A stretch of DNA of 64,000 nucleotides from Rhizobium sp. NLR16a (GCF_017948245.1 NZ_CP072865.1:124001-188000), one strand, 5' to 3'. Counted from the stretch's first letter, positions 8,603-19,143 are shown. The notes: generated by a model not told the origin, from the letters alone. Made by a program: numbers and translations.

Positions 8603-9625
8603 GTGGTCCAGAAGATCAAGCTTTCGACAATCGCCGAGACGCTCGGCATCTCAACGGCGACCGTGTCGCTCGCCTTGCGCGACAGTCCGCTCGTCGCCGG
8701 CAATACGCGGGAGAAGATCAAGGAGCAGGCGCGCGCGCTCGGCTATATCTACAATCGCCGCGCCGCCAGCCTGCGCACCTCGCGCTCGGGCATCATCGGC
8801 GTCGTCGTCCACGATATCATGAACCCATTTTACGGGGAGATTCTGAAGGCGATCGAAAGCGAGCTCGATCGCAGCCGTCACACCTTCATTCTTTCCAACC
8901 ATTACGACAATGTCGAAAAGCAGCGCACCTTCATCGAGACGCTGCTGCAGCTCGGCGGCGACGGCGTCATCATGTCTCCAGCAATCGGTACGCCGCCGGA
9001 AGATCTGCAACTGGCGGAAGAGAACGGCATGCCGGCGATCCTGGTCGCCCGCTCGATGGACGGTCTGGAGCTGCCGACCTATCGCGGTGACGACAGCTAT
9101 GGCATCTCGCTCGCCACCAACCACCTGATCGGTCTCGGTCACCGCTCAATCGCCATGATCGGCGGTACGGACCAGACATCCACCGGCCGCGACCGCTACC
9201 AGGGCTATGTCAATGCCCTGCGCAAGGCGGGCATCGAAGTCGATCCGAACCTGCGCATTCCCGGGCCGCGCTCGAAGCAGGGCGGTTTCGAGGCGGCGGT
9301 ACATTTCCTCTCGCTGCCGCAGAAACCGACGGCGGCCGTCTGCTGGAACGACCTCGTCGCGATTGGTCTGATGAACGGCATTGCCCGCGCCGGCCTGGTG
9401 CCGGGCCGGGATATTTCCGTTACCGGTTATGACGATCTCGAGGAGGCCTCGATCGCCACGCCGGCGCTGACAACCGTCTGGAACGGCCAGACCGAAGTCG
9501 GCCGCCTGGCTGCGCGCGCGCTTCTCGATCGTCTTGCCGGCAGCCACGAACCGGATGGCATGCATCTCATCAAGCCGGAAATGCGCATCCGCCAGTCGAC
9601 CAGTCCCCATCGGCCCCGCGCCTGA
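8603..9625 (+). CDS. LacI-family transcriptional regulator
   Basis: A 340-residue repressor. Residues 4-55 form the LacI helix-turn-helix with hinge (LSTIAETLGISTATVSLAL, then LGYIYNRRAASLR), followed by a periplasmic-binding-protein-like effector domain (GIIGVVVHDIMNPFYGEIL). The start is GTG at 8603, directly after a strong GGAGGAGG site at 8591-8598; a start further upstream at 8570 would add residues not seen in the family. A 2-hydroxyacid dehydrogenase gene begins 27 bases after the stop, so the pair is probably one unit and the regulator may respond to a hydroxy-acid or sugar-acid precursor. Confidence 0.92.
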   Translation: MVQKIKLSTIAETLGISTATVSLALRDSPLVAGNTREKIKEQARALGYIYNRRAASLRTSRSGIIGVVVHDIMNPFYGEILKAIESELDRSRHTFILSNHYDNVEKQRTFIETLLQLGGDGVIMSPAIGTPPEDLQLAEENGMPAILVARSMDGLELPTYRGDDSYGISLATNHLIGLGHRSIAMIGGTDQTSTGRDRYQGYVNALRKAGIEVDPNLRIPGPRSKQGGFEAAVHFLSLPQKPTAAVCWNDLVAIGLMNGIARAGLVPGRDISVTGYDDLEEASIATPALTTVWNGQTEVGRLAARALLDRLAGSHEPDGMHLIKPEMRIRQSTSPHRPRA

Positions 9626-9652
9626 ACCAGCCCCCGTCCAAGAGGAAAAGCC

Positions 9653-10618
9653 ATGTCCCGCATCGCCATTCTCGTTCCTGGGAAGATACACGAGCGTGTT
9701 CTCGAAAGGCTGAAGGATCGTTTTGAGATCATCGCTGTCACCCGCGAGGAAAAGCTAGCGCTCGACAGCGACACCGCCGGCCGCATCCGCGGCGTCGCCG
9801 TCTCCGGCGCTTTTCCCGGCGCCTGGATGGACCAGTTGCCTGACGTCGAGGTGATCGCCAGTTTCGGCGTCGGTTATGACGGCATCGATGTGAAGCGTGC
9901 GGCGGAAAAGGGTATCGTCGTCACCAATACGCCGGACGTTCTGAACGACGAGGTTGCTGATACGGCGATCGGCCTGCTCCTGAACACCATTCGCGAGCTG
10001 CCGCGGGCCGAAGCCTGGCTGCGTCAGGGCAATTGGAAGCCGGGCACGGCTTATCCGCTGTCACGCTTTTCGCTCAAGGGCCGTCATGTCGGGCTCTACG
10101 GCCTTGGCCGCATCGGCGTCGAGATCGCTAAACGGCTGGAGCCGTTCAAGGTGAAGATCAGTTATCACACGCGTTCGCGCCATCCGGATGCACCGTATGA
10201 TTATCACCCGACGTTGAAGGGATTGGCGGAGGCGGTGGACACGCTGATCGCCATCGTTCCGAAAACGCCGCAGACGCATAAGACGATCGATGCCGATATC
10301 CTGGCCGCTCTCGGTCCGAACGGAATTCTCGTCAATGTCGGCCGCGGCTGGACGGTTGACGAAGAGGCGCTGAGTGCCGCCCTCGCATCAGGCGCGCTCG
10401 GTGCGGCCGGCCTCGACGTCTTTTACGAAGAGCCGAGCGTCCCATCCGGCCTGCTGGAAGCGGCCAATGCCGTGCTGCTGCCGCACGTTGCTTCGGCCTC
10501 CGTGCCCACGCGCATGGCAATGGCCGATCTGGTCGCCGACAATCTCGTCGCCTGGTTCGAGGTGGGGGCGGCGCTGACGCCGGTGCCGGAGACACCGCAA
10601 AAGGCGAAGCGAGACTGA
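9653..10618 (+). CDS. D-isomer-specific 2-hydroxyacid dehydrogenase
   Basis: A 321-residue NAD(P)-dependent dehydrogenase. The Rossmann motif GLYGLGRIGVE is clear, and the catalytic set is present: Arg in NVGRGWTVDEEAL, then a Glu in the conserved block before LPHVASAS with the catalytic His. It resembles the hydroxypyruvate/glyoxylate reductase branch (GhrB-like), interconverting a 2-keto acid and its D-2-hydroxy acid in the cytoplasm. A specific substrate cannot be read from sequence. It follows the LacI-type regulator by 27 bases and probably shares its promoter. Confidence 0.9.
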   Translation: MSRIAILVPGKIHERVLERLKDRFEIIAVTREEKLALDSDTAGRIRGVAVSGAFPGAWMDQLPDVEVIASFGVGYDGIDVKRAAEKGIVVTNTPDVLNDEVADTAIGLLLNTIRELPRAEAWLRQGNWKPGTAYPLSRFSLKGRHVGLYGLGRIGVEIAKRLEPFKVKISYHTRSRHPDAPYDYHPTLKGLAEAVDTLIAIVPKTPQTHKTIDADILAALGPNGILVNVGRGWTVDEEALSAALASGALGAAGLDVFYEEPSVPSGLLEAANAVLLPHVASASVPTRMAMADLVADNLVAWFEVGAALTPVPETPQKAKRD

Positions 10619-10640
10619 GCTCGGCTGCCTCTGAGATACC

Positions 10641-10675
10641 ATGCGTGCTTGAGGACGCACAAAGGACGCTCGTGC
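10641..10675 (-). repeat. Dispersed rhizobial hairpin repeat, copy C
   Basis: Read on the minus strand this is GAGCGTCCTTTGTGCGTCCT followed by an AAGCACGCAT arm. It is related to the copies at 19070 and 24519, which share GAGCGTC(C)TTTGTGCGTC and a GGACGC-type return arm. It lies between two convergent genes and could help terminate both. Confidence 0.6.
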
Positions 10676-10710
10676 TTTCCGGAAATCGGCACCGACGGTC
10701 GGCCGATGCG

Positions 10711-11490
10711 CTAGGCGATCGCCTGCGCGGCGACAACCGCCAGTTTTCTGGCGGCGTAGCTGCGGACGGCGTCGCCGAAGGCGGCAAACAGCTTGTTCGA
10801 CGCCTTGTCGGTTTCGGCCCAATATTCCGGATGCCATTGTACGCCGACGGCGAAGGCCCGGGCATCGATAACGGATACTGCCTCCACCGTGCCGTCTTCG
10901 GCGGTGGCTTCCACCTGCAGGCGCGGTGCGGTTCTGGCGATCGCCTGGCGATGCAGCGAATTCACGCGGATATCGCCCGGGCCGAGAATGCCTGATATGC
11001 AGGAGCCTTCCTTGACATGGACGGTCTGGCGGATGGCATACATGCCGTCACGGTCGACGCCCTCCGGCCGGCGATGGTCCCAGATGCCGGGCTGCTCATG
11101 GATCTCGCTTGCCAGCGAGCCGCCGAGAGCGACGTTCAGTTCCTGAATGCCGCGGCAGATGGCAAGCAGTGGGATGGCGCGGTCGATGGCGCGGCGAATG
11201 AGCGGCAGGCTGGTGGCGTCGCGCGCCGGGTCGAAGGGGCCGTCCCGGTCGGTCGCCTCGGCGCCGTAAAGCGAGGGATGCACATTGCTGGCCGAGCCTG
11301 ATACCAGCAGACCATCGACGCGGTCGAGCACCGCGTCGGGATCATAGCCTGCCTCGAAGGCCGGGATCACGAAGGCCATGACGCCGGCCGCATTCAATGC
11401 GGCACTGAGATATTGATGCTGTACGGCATGCCAGGTCGCGCCGTCGAAGCTGCGGATATCGGCAGGAATGGCAATGATCGGTTTCGTCAT
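10711..11490 (-). CDS. PuuD-like gamma-glutamyl-gamma-aminobutyrate hydrolase family protein
   Basis: A 259-residue class I glutamine-amidotransferase-like hydrolase (peptidase C26). The nucleophile elbow LLAICRGIQELN carries the catalytic Cys, and VQWHPEYW carries the His and Glu of the triad. PuuD in E. coli releases GABA from gamma-glutamyl-GABA during putrescine breakdown; no other puu genes are here, so the substrate is uncertain. The open frame extends to 11760, but ATG 11490 (MTKPIIAIPAD) matches the family N terminus. A dctP gene diverges from it across a 289-base region. Confidence 0.85.
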   Translation of the reverse strand: MTKPIIAIPADIRSFDGATWHAVQHQYLSAALNAAGVMAFVIPAFEAGYDPDAVLDRVDGLLVSGSASNVHPSLYGAEATDRDGPFDPARDATSLPLIRRAIDRAIPLLAICRGIQELNVALGGSLASEIHEQPGIWDHRRPEGVDRDGMYAIRQTVHVKEGSCISGILGPGDIRVNSLHRQAIARTAPRLQVEATAEDGTVEAVSVIDARAFAVGVQWHPEYWAETDKASNKLFAAFGDAVRSYAARKLAVVAAQAIA

Positions 11491-11629
11491 CTTTGCACCG
11501 GTAAAATCTTCTGCTCGTCGTTTTTGCCGCCAGAACGGTGGTGATGTCAACGCCTGGCTTTGTCCGACGACCAATTGCGCCGCAAACGGCGTCGCGGTTC
11601 CGGCGCCCGCGCTAAGCTGCTGATTTTGA

Positions 11630-12886
<1,257 letters not shown>

Positions 12887-12928
12887 GCTTGCCACGACCG
12901 ACATCGACGCTTTAGGCGAATGCAAGAA

Positions 12929-12960
12929 AAACCCCGGATCATTGATCCGGGGTTTGTTTT
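12929..12960. terminator. Strong, apparently bidirectional rho-independent terminator
   Basis: ACCCCGGATC and GATCCGGGGT form a perfect ten-base stem around ATT. It is flanked by AAAA on the left and a TTTG-TTTTTG run on the right, so it has a T-rich tail on both strands. It lies between the convergent dctP (plus) and dctM (minus) genes and should end both transcripts. Confidence 0.9.
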
Positions 12961-12967
12961 TGTTTGG

Positions 12968-14461
12968 CTATTTGGCTGGCGCCGGCGGGGCGCCCGGCAG
13001 GCCGTTCAGCGGCGGCAGGGTCAGGCCCGGAATCTGCGGCGAGCCGTTGCCCCCGCCGCCCACCGGCGGCAGGCCGAGCTGGCCGCCGAAGCCGGGGACT
13101 TCGATCTTGATCGAGTTCGGATCGACCTTGGGGCCATGATCCAGCCAGTAGGTGACCGACTGCGGCCAGAAAATCACGATCGCCACGAGGATGATCTGCA
13201 TGCCGACCCAGGGAAGGGCGCCCATGTAGATATCCGAGGTCTTGACGTCCTTGCTGGCGATCGAGCGGAGGTAGAAGAGCGCAAAGCCGAAGGGCGGATG
13301 CATGAAGCTGGTCTGCATGTTGACGCAGATCAGCACGCCGAACCAGATCAGGTCGATCCCAAGACTGGTGGCTACGGGGGCGAGCATCGGGATGACGATG
13401 AAGGCAATCTCGAAAAAATCGAGAAAGAAGGCGAGCACGAAGATGAAGATGTTGACGAAGATCAGGAAACCGACCGGGCCGCCGGGAATCCCCGACAGCA
13501 TGTGCTCGATCCAGCGCGAACCATCCATGCCCTGGAAGACCAGGCTGAAGCAGGTGGAGCCGATCAGGATCATCACCACCATCGACGTAATATGGGTGGT
13601 CGATGTCATTGCTTCGCGGATCAGCGGCCAGGTAAGACGGCGGTTCATGGCTGCCAGGGCCATGGCGCCGACGACGCCGAGCGCGCCGGCTTCCGTCGGC
13701 GTCGCAAGACCCATGAAGATCGTACCGAGCACGAGAAAGATCAGCACGATCGAGGGCACCATGCCCATCAGCACCCTCGCTAAAAGCGCCCAGTTGAAGT
13801 CACCGCGCACCTCTTTCGGCAGCGGCGGCATCGATTTCGGCTGGATGATCGACATCACCAGGATGAAGAGCACGAAAATCGTCACCTGCAGGATCGAGGG
13901 GCCGATGGCGCCGAGATACATGTCGCCGACCGATCTGCCGAGCTGGTCGGCGAGGACGACGAGCACGAGCGAGGGCGGGATCACCTGGGTGATTGTGCCC
14001 GAAGCGGCAATGACGCCGGTGGCAAGGCGCGGGCTGTAGCCATAACGCAGCATGATCGGCAGCGAGATCACCCCCATGGTAATGACAGAGGCGGCTACCG
14101 TGCCGGTGATGGCGCCGAGCACGGCGCCGACGAGGATGACCGCATAGGCGAGGCCGCCGGGAACGCCGCCGAAGAGCTTGCCGGTGCCTTCGAGCAGATC
14201 CTCGGCAAGGCCGCAGCGTTCTAATATCGCCCCCATGAAGGTGAAGAAGGGAATGGCGAGCAACAGGTCGTTGGAGACGATGCCGAAAAAGCGCAGCGGC
14301 AGCGCTTGCAGAAAGGCTTCGCTGAAATGACCGGTGACGATGCCGATGATGCCGAAGAACAGGCCGACGGCGGCGAGTGAAAAGGCGACCGGAAAGCCAT
14401 AGAGCATGAAGATGACCATGCCCAGGAACATGGCCGGCGGAATGATGCCGAAATCAAACAA
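12968..14461 (-). CDS. dctM: TRAP transporter large permease (DctM family)
   Basis: A 497-residue inner-membrane protein with about twelve hydrophobic segments, the DctM ion-coupled translocation subunit. Typical blocks include ASGTITQVIPPSLVLVVLADQ and TPTEAGALGVVGA. After the last membrane segment there is an unusual tail of about 60 residues rich in Pro and Gly (for example GLPPVGGGG and GLPGAPPAPAK). Its gene starts 20 bases after dctQ, with which it forms an operon. The facing dctP gene supplies the binding protein. The substrate is probably an organic acid. Confidence 0.93.
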   Translation of the reverse strand: MFDFGIIPPAMFLGMVIFMLYGFPVAFSLAAVGLFFGIIGIVTGHFSEAFLQALPLRFFGIVSNDLLLAIPFFTFMGAILERCGLAEDLLEGTGKLFGGVPGGLAYAVILVGAVLGAITGTVAASVITMGVISLPIMLRYGYSPRLATGVIAASGTITQVIPPSLVLVVLADQLGRSVGDMYLGAIGPSILQVTIFVLFILVMSIIQPKSMPPLPKEVRGDFNWALLARVLMGMVPSIVLIFLVLGTIFMGLATPTEAGALGVVGAMALAAMNRRLTWPLIREAMTSTTHITSMVVMILIGSTCFSLVFQGMDGSRWIEHMLSGIPGGPVGFLIFVNIFIFVLAFFLDFFEIAFIVIPMLAPVATSLGIDLIWFGVLICVNMQTSFMHPPFGFALFYLRSIASKDVKTSDIYMGALPWVGMQIILVAIVIFWPQSVTYWLDHGPKVDPNSIKIEVPGFGGQLGLPPVGGGGNGSPQIPGLTLPPLNGLPGAPPAPAK

Positions 14462-14481
14462 ATCCGTTCCTCCCGGGAGCG

Positions 14482-15021
14482 CTACTGCAGCGGCTTTTCG
14501 TATTTGGTGTCGATGCTGATGTGGCCGGTCAGCGCCGCGATCCGTTTGATCAGCTCGGAAACGCCCTGGAGGGAAAGCAGCGCGAAGCCGGCGACAAGGA
14601 TCAGCTTGACGGGCCAGCGGATCAGCCCACCGGCATTGCCCGATATTTCTCCCTGCCGATAGGAAAGCGCGAAGAAGGGCCAGCAGAGCCAGGTGAGGAA
14701 CACGCAGACGGGAATGAGGAACAGGATGAGGCCGACGATGTCGATCCAGATCTTCGCCTTGTCGGACACTGCGCCATAAATCAGGTCAACACGAACGTGC
14801 TCATTGTTGCGCAGCGCATGCGAGGCGCCGAGCATGACGACGAAGGCGAAGAGGTACCACTGGATCTCAAGCCAACCGTTCGAACTGTAGTTGAAGGTGT
14901 AGCGGACGATGGCATTACCGGCGCTGATGAGACAGCAGAACAGGACCATATATTCGGAAAGTTTGCCCATGATCCGACTGACCGAATCAATCAGCCGGCT
15001 TGCCGCCAGAAGTCTCGACAT
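14482..15021 (-). CDS. dctQ: TRAP transporter small permease (DctQ family)
   Basis: A 179-residue inner-membrane protein with four hydrophobic segments, as expected for DctQ, which holds DctM in the TRAP complex. Recognisable are the first segment (KLSEYMVLFCCLISAGNAIV) and the conserved Trp-containing EIQWYLFAFVVMLGASHALRN block. The frame is open to 15144, but ATG 15021 (MSRLLAASRL) has an AAGGG site at good spacing. It is the first gene of the dctQM unit. Confidence 0.9.
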   Translation of the reverse strand: MSRLLAASRLIDSVSRIMGKLSEYMVLFCCLISAGNAIVRYTFNYSSNGWLEIQWYLFAFVVMLGASHALRNNEHVRVDLIYGAVSDKAKIWIDIVGLILFLIPVCVFLTWLCWPFFALSYRQGEISGNAGGLIRWPVKLILVAGFALLSLQGVSELIKRIAALTGHISIDTKYEKPLQ

Positions 15022-15348
15022 TCGTTTCCCTTGTTCTTGTCCTGCCATTTTTCGGCAGCTTTCCCTCTTTGGAATCGGTGTAGACCACGGCTTTTGAAAT
15101 TGGAAGGATAAATGCTTCGCGTTAGAGCATAGTCTAAGTCGCAACGGGCGGTCTGTATGGTTCGCCGATGTTTTAACAACCCAGGCGTGGATAAATTATT
15201 TTCCAGTTTTCGCCAGGAGGATGCATTATCTCGCGTAAGCTGTGGTGTTCATCCGTTGGTTTTAGAAAATTTGACCAAATGTTTGATTCGATTGAAATCA
15301 ATTTTTAAAGGGTTGGGCTTAGAATCCCCGCGCACAGGGAAAGTGTGG
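15022..15348. other. Divergent promoter region, dctQM and the GGDEF/EAL gene
   Basis: These 327 bases separate two divergent genes. The right half (about 15180-15320) is clearly more AT-rich than its surroundings. It contains TTGATT and AATCAA as inverted six-base arms within the stretch around 15280-15305. An open frame runs through from 15157, but it lacks family similarity before 15349. No further gene is supported. Confidence 0.4.
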
Positions 15349-17652
15349 ATGAAGCCAGATAACCCGAACAGGGTCCCTATTGATGTGTATTTGTCGTTTG
15401 TGAGCTCCCTTTCCGGGAACCGCATGACGCTTCTTGTCGGCGTGATCGTCCATGTCGCCACGTGCCTTGCAGTGGCTGCCAAGACACAGTACTCCATCTA
15501 CATCCTGCTGTCGGTCGCCTTCCTTCTGGTCTTCAGCGCTCGCATGGCCATCTTCCGGCAGTTCGATCGTATCGACAAGCAGAGCCTGTCGCGCGCCGGG
15601 ATCGAACGTTGGGAGAGGATTCTTGTTGCCTCCGGATCCTGCACCACCGCACTCCTCGGCATCGCCAGCGGCTACGCTATCTTCGTCGTGCACGATTCCT
15701 TTGCGGAGCTTGCCTGCATTTCCGTCACCATGGCGACCATGGTTTCCGTTGTCGGGCGCAACTACGGCTCGCGTTTCGCGGTCGACCTCCAGACGGCCTT
15801 CTGCTGCCTGCCGATGATCGTCGGCAGCCTGCTGGCGCTGGACTTCTATCGCGGCGTGCTGTCGATCTTTCTCATCCCGTTCTGGCTGACGACGCGGGCG
15901 ATGGCGAACGGCGTGCGCGAGTTTCTGTATGAGAATGTTATCGCGCGCCGGGAAATCACCATCATCGCCGACCGTTTCGACACGGCGCTCAACAACATGC
16001 CGCATGGCCTCGTGATGGTCGATGCCGAAAACCGCATCCAGGTCGTCAACCGCAAGGCCTGCGAACTGTTGAAAATCGGCGCGCCGGAGCGGTTGAAGGA
16101 CCGCGATCTTGGCGCCGTGCTGCGCTATGGCGCACGCTACAGCTTCATGGACGCCTCACAGCCGGAGCTCATTCTGCGCCAGCTCACCCAGGTGGCCGAA
16201 GGCAACCTGTCGCGCACGCTCATTCATTTTCCCGAGAGCCTGTCGCTCGAATTCTCCGCCAGCCGCAGGGCTGACGGCGGCGCAGTGCTGATCTTCGAAG
16301 ACGTATCCAGCCGTGTGAAAGCCGAGCAGAAGATCATGCACATGGTCCGCTTCGATGCGCTGACCGGCCTGCCGAACCGCGAGTATTTCGGCCAGCTGGT
16401 GCAGGAGTATCTCGCCAAACATCCGAGGAAATCGGGGCCCCTTGGCTTTATGGTGCTCGATATCGACGAGTTCAAACATGTCAACGACATGCGCGGTCAC
16501 GTCACCGGCGACCATCTGCTTTGCGCCATCGCCGCCCGCATCAAACAGGTCTGTGGCAACGCCATCCTCGGCCGGCTGATGGGCGACCAGTTCATCCTGT
16601 TCTTCCCGCATGCGAAGGAGCCAGCCTCACTCGACCTCGAGATCCGTCGCGTGCACGCTGCGATCCAAGGCCATTTTGAGGTCGATGAACTGACCTTCCT
16701 CATTTCGCTCAGTGCTGGTTACGCCATTCTCGAAAGTTCCGCTTTTGCGATGGACGAATGGAGCGTCAAGGCGGATCTTGCGCTGTTCGAGAGCAAGTCG
16801 CGCTTCAGGGGCGGTATATCGGGCTTCGAACGCGAGATGGACGGGCGCTATATCGAGCAGCAGAAGCTGAAAGCAGACCTTCGCGAGGCGGTCACGGCGC
16901 AGGCGCTGCATCTCGTCTTTCAGCCAATGTTCCGGTCTGACGGCTCGCGCATCGAATGCGCCGAGGCGCTGGCGCGCTGGGTGCATCCGGAGAAGGGTTC
17001 AATTCCGCCTGATGTCTTCATCCGGCTCGCCGAGGATATGGGCATCATCTCCGACATCACCCGTTTCGTGCTGTTCAAGGCCTGCAGCGAATGCATGACC
17101 TGGCCGGAGCACATCGCCGTCTCGGTCAACCTCTCGGCACGGGATTTGCGCGATGCCGACATTCTGTCGGTGGTCGCCGACGCGCTTGCCAATTCCGGGC
17201 TCGACGCGGCGCGGCTGCATCTCGAAGTCACCGAAAGCTGCCTGATCGACGAGCCGCAGGCTGTGCGCGCCATCCTGGCGGAACTCAGAGCCCGCGGCAT
17301 CACCATCGCGATCGACGATTTCGGCACCGGCTTCTCCAGCCTCAGCTATCTCGACACGCTGCCGCTCGATATCGTCAAGATCGACCGCTCTTTCGTGCGT
17401 AATATCGTCGAGGATACCCGTCGCCTCAAGCTCTTGCGCGGCACGGTCAACCTCGCTAGGGAACTCGGCCTCAAGATCGTCATCGAGGGGGTTGAGACCG
17501 AAGAGCAGCTCGCATTGCTCAACAAACACCGCAGCACCGATCTGGTGCAGGGCTATGTTTTCTCGCAGCCGGTGCCTTCCCAGAACATCCCGCTTCTGCA
17601 ACAGGGCGTCGGCCGCCGCGTCGTCCAACGTCGCCGCAACAAGGTCGCCTGA
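15349..17652 (+). CDS. Membrane-anchored PAS-like / degenerate GGDEF / EAL protein, probable c-di-GMP phosphodiesterase
   Basis: A 767-residue protein: hydrophobic segments over about residues 20-190, a PAS-like segment (FDTALNNMPHGLVMVDAENR), a GGDEF-type domain and a C-terminal EAL domain. The cyclase motif is MGDQF (residues 411-415) instead of GGDEF, so synthesis is unlikely. The EAL domain keeps its catalytic residues: EAL at 539-541, the Asn of NLSARDL, EVTES, IDDFGTGFSSLSYL, VKIDRSFV and the Glu of EGVETEEQL. It should therefore hydrolyse cyclic di-GMP to pGpG, with the degenerate domain perhaps acting as a GTP sensor. ATG 15349 follows AGGGAAAG; the upstream open frame to 15157 is not needed. 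Confidence 0.9.
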   Translation: MKPDNPNRVPIDVYLSFVSSLSGNRMTLLVGVIVHVATCLAVAAKTQYSIYILLSVAFLLVFSARMAIFRQFDRIDKQSLSRAGIERWERILVASGSCTTALLGIASGYAIFVVHDSFAELACISVTMATMVSVVGRNYGSRFAVDLQTAFCCLPMIVGSLLALDFYRGVLSIFLIPFWLTTRAMANGVREFLYENVIARREITIIADRFDTALNNMPHGLVMVDAENRIQVVNRKACELLKIGAPERLKDRDLGAVLRYGARYSFMDASQPELILRQLTQVAEGNLSRTLIHFPESLSLEFSASRRADGGAVLIFEDVSSRVKAEQKIMHMVRFDALTGLPNREYFGQLVQEYLAKHPRKSGPLGFMVLDIDEFKHVNDMRGHVTGDHLLCAIAARIKQVCGNAILGRLMGDQFILFFPHAKEPASLDLEIRRVHAAIQGHFEVDELTFLISLSAGYAILESSAFAMDEWSVKADLALFESKSRFRGGISGFEREMDGRYIEQQKLKADLREAVTAQALHLVFQPMFRSDGSRIECAEALARWVHPEKGSIPPDVFIRLAEDMGIISDITRFVLFKACSECMTWPEHIAVSVNLSARDLRDADILSVVADALANSGLDAARLHLEVTESCLIDEPQAVRAILAELRARGITIAIDDFGTGFSSLSYLDTLPLDIVKIDRSFVRNIVEDTRRLKLLRGTVNLARELGLKIVIEGVETEEQLALLNKHRSTDLVQGYVFSQPVPSQNIPLLQQGVGRRVVQRRRNKVA

Positions 17653-17794
17653 GCACTCGGCAGCCGCCTATTTTTCCTTGTCACACTCCCCCGCCGTTAA
17701 CCTTAATACCTTATAAATGGTCCGAATTATCGGATTTCCTTGCCTAAATCTCGCGGGCATATGATTAATGATCCGTTAACGAGTGGATCAAAAT

Positions 17795-18547
17795 ATGTCA
17801 GACACACTGTTCACGCGTAGTGATTTCAGTACGAAAATTTTGGAAATTCTCGATCACGTCGAATATCGCCGTGTCGAAAGCAGCGAAGACATGGAGGAGG
17901 TGGAGCGGCTGCGCTACAAGGCCTACAAGGCCCACGGCGCGCTGTCGCTTGCCCCGGAAGGCCTATTGGACGATGTCGATTTCGACAGCCATGCTTATAT
18001 CTTCGGTCTCTACTATTATGGCGAACTGGTCAGTACGATCCGAATTCATTATGTGACGCCGGAGCATCGTATCAGCCGATCCGGAGAGGCCTTTCCCGAG
18101 GCGATGGATGAGCTTTTGGACGCGGGGCTGACCTTGATCGACCCGGCGCGTTTCGCAGCCGATCCGGAGCTCACCGCCAACATGCCATGGGTTCCCTATC
18201 TGACGCTGAGACCTGCCATCGTCGCGGCAGCGTATTTCCGGGCTGACCGCGTTATTCAGTCCGTCCGGCCCCCGCATGCCGCCTTCTACAAGCGGGTCTT
18301 CTATGCCGATACCATCGTGCCCGGCCGACTGGCGGAGAGTTACGGGGTTGATGTCACGCTGATGGCGACGAATGTGGTGGAGGTGGGGCGCAAGTTGTTG
18401 ACGCGCTATCCTTTCTTCATCTCCAGCGCCAGCGAACAGCGCATGATGTTTTCGCGCACACCCCACGATACGCTGCCGCCGCTTACCATCATCCCGACGG
18501 CGCGCTTCGTGCCGCAAGGTGAATTCGGCACCGACCTGCCGCTGTAA
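17795..18547 (+). CDS. FeeM-like N-acyl amino acid synthase / autoinducer-synthase-type acyltransferase
   Basis: A 250-residue protein resembling the GNAT-fold acyltransferases related to LuxI and FeeM, which join a fatty acyl chain from acyl carrier protein to an amino acid. Seen are the early EVERLRYKAYKAHGAL block, the acidic DDVDFDSHAYIFGL turn and the GELVSTIRIHYV strand in the same order as the family. A large helical C-terminal half (LRPAIVAAAYFRAD onwards) follows. ATG 17795 was preferred over GTG 17783. No linked regulator or acyl carrier protein gene is present. The product may be a lipid, a signal or a membrane component; assignment is by resemblance only. Confidence 0.65.
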   Translation: MSDTLFTRSDFSTKILEILDHVEYRRVESSEDMEEVERLRYKAYKAHGALSLAPEGLLDDVDFDSHAYIFGLYYYGELVSTIRIHYVTPEHRISRSGEAFPEAMDELLDAGLTLIDPARFAADPELTANMPWVPYLTLRPAIVAAAYFRADRVIQSVRPPHAAFYKRVFYADTIVPGRLAESYGVDVTLMATNVVEVGRKLLTRYPFFISSASEQRMMFSRTPHDTLPPLTIIPTARFVPQGEFGTDLPL

Positions 18548-18771
18548 TTTCTCCTGCTCTGCGAATGAGGAGAAGTCATATAGCGGTAACAAAATCCGCA
18601 GCCGACGCCCTCACGTTTTTTCCTTGCGGAAGAAGGTGGTTTGGAACCGCGGCTGCGGCATTCTCATGCATTGCGCTTTCGCCTGTCATTGTGTAATTCC
18701 TGCAGGCAGGGACTTCCCTCGGCGTAAGAGGGAATCAGGCAGCGCAAAAGCATTTCAGGGAGACGATATTT

Positions 18772-18996
18772 ATGGCCGAACATCATACCGGACCGGTCGA
18801 GACCGGCGCGCCGATGGATTACAAGGAACATGAGCAGACCTACAACATGTTCATTGCCGGCACGAAATACGGCACGATGCTTCTCGTCGTTCTCCTGCTG
18901 GCGATGACCGCCGGTTTCTTCGGCGGCGCCGGCCTTCTCGGTGGCCTCTTCGTCTTCATCGTTCTTCTCGCCGCCGGCATCTTCCTGTTCCGCTGA
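18772..18996 (+). CDS. aa3-type cytochrome c oxidase subunit IV
   Basis: A 74-residue membrane protein with a hydrophilic N terminus (MAEHHTGPVETG, then DYKEHEQTYNMFI) and hydrophobic segments covering about residues 33-73. The EHEQTY..F motif followed by the membrane span is typical of the small bacterial subunit IV of aa3 oxidases. A good AGGGAGA site precedes the ATG. The main oxidase genes are not here; this small gene stands alone before the transhydrogenase operon and is easy to overlook. Its role is structural in the inner-membrane oxidase. Confidence 0.88.
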   Translation: MAEHHTGPVETGAPMDYKEHEQTYNMFIAGTKYGTMLLVVLLLAMTAGFFGGAGLLGGLFVFIVLLAAGIFLFR

Positions 18997-19069
18997 TCGC
19001 GGCTGGCGCATCGGCCTGAAAATCGCAATTGACTTTCAGCAAACACGACGTGTCGACTGAGGGAGTTGG

Positions 19070-19110
19070 AGCGTCTTTGTGCGTCCGGAGGGGGACGCAC
19101 GGCGCTCTAA
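19070..19110 (+). repeat. Dispersed rhizobial hairpin repeat, copy A
   Basis: GTGCGTCC and GGACGCAC form a perfect eight-base stem. The flanks AGCGTCTTT and GGCGCTCT extend partial symmetry outwards. Related copies lie at 10641 (minus) and 24519 (plus), all between genes. It belongs to the kind of short palindromic unit described as rhizobial intergenic mosaic elements. Confidence 0.65.
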
Positions 19111-19143
19111 GGGGAGGGGAGGCTTCTCCGAAGCTTTGTGAAT

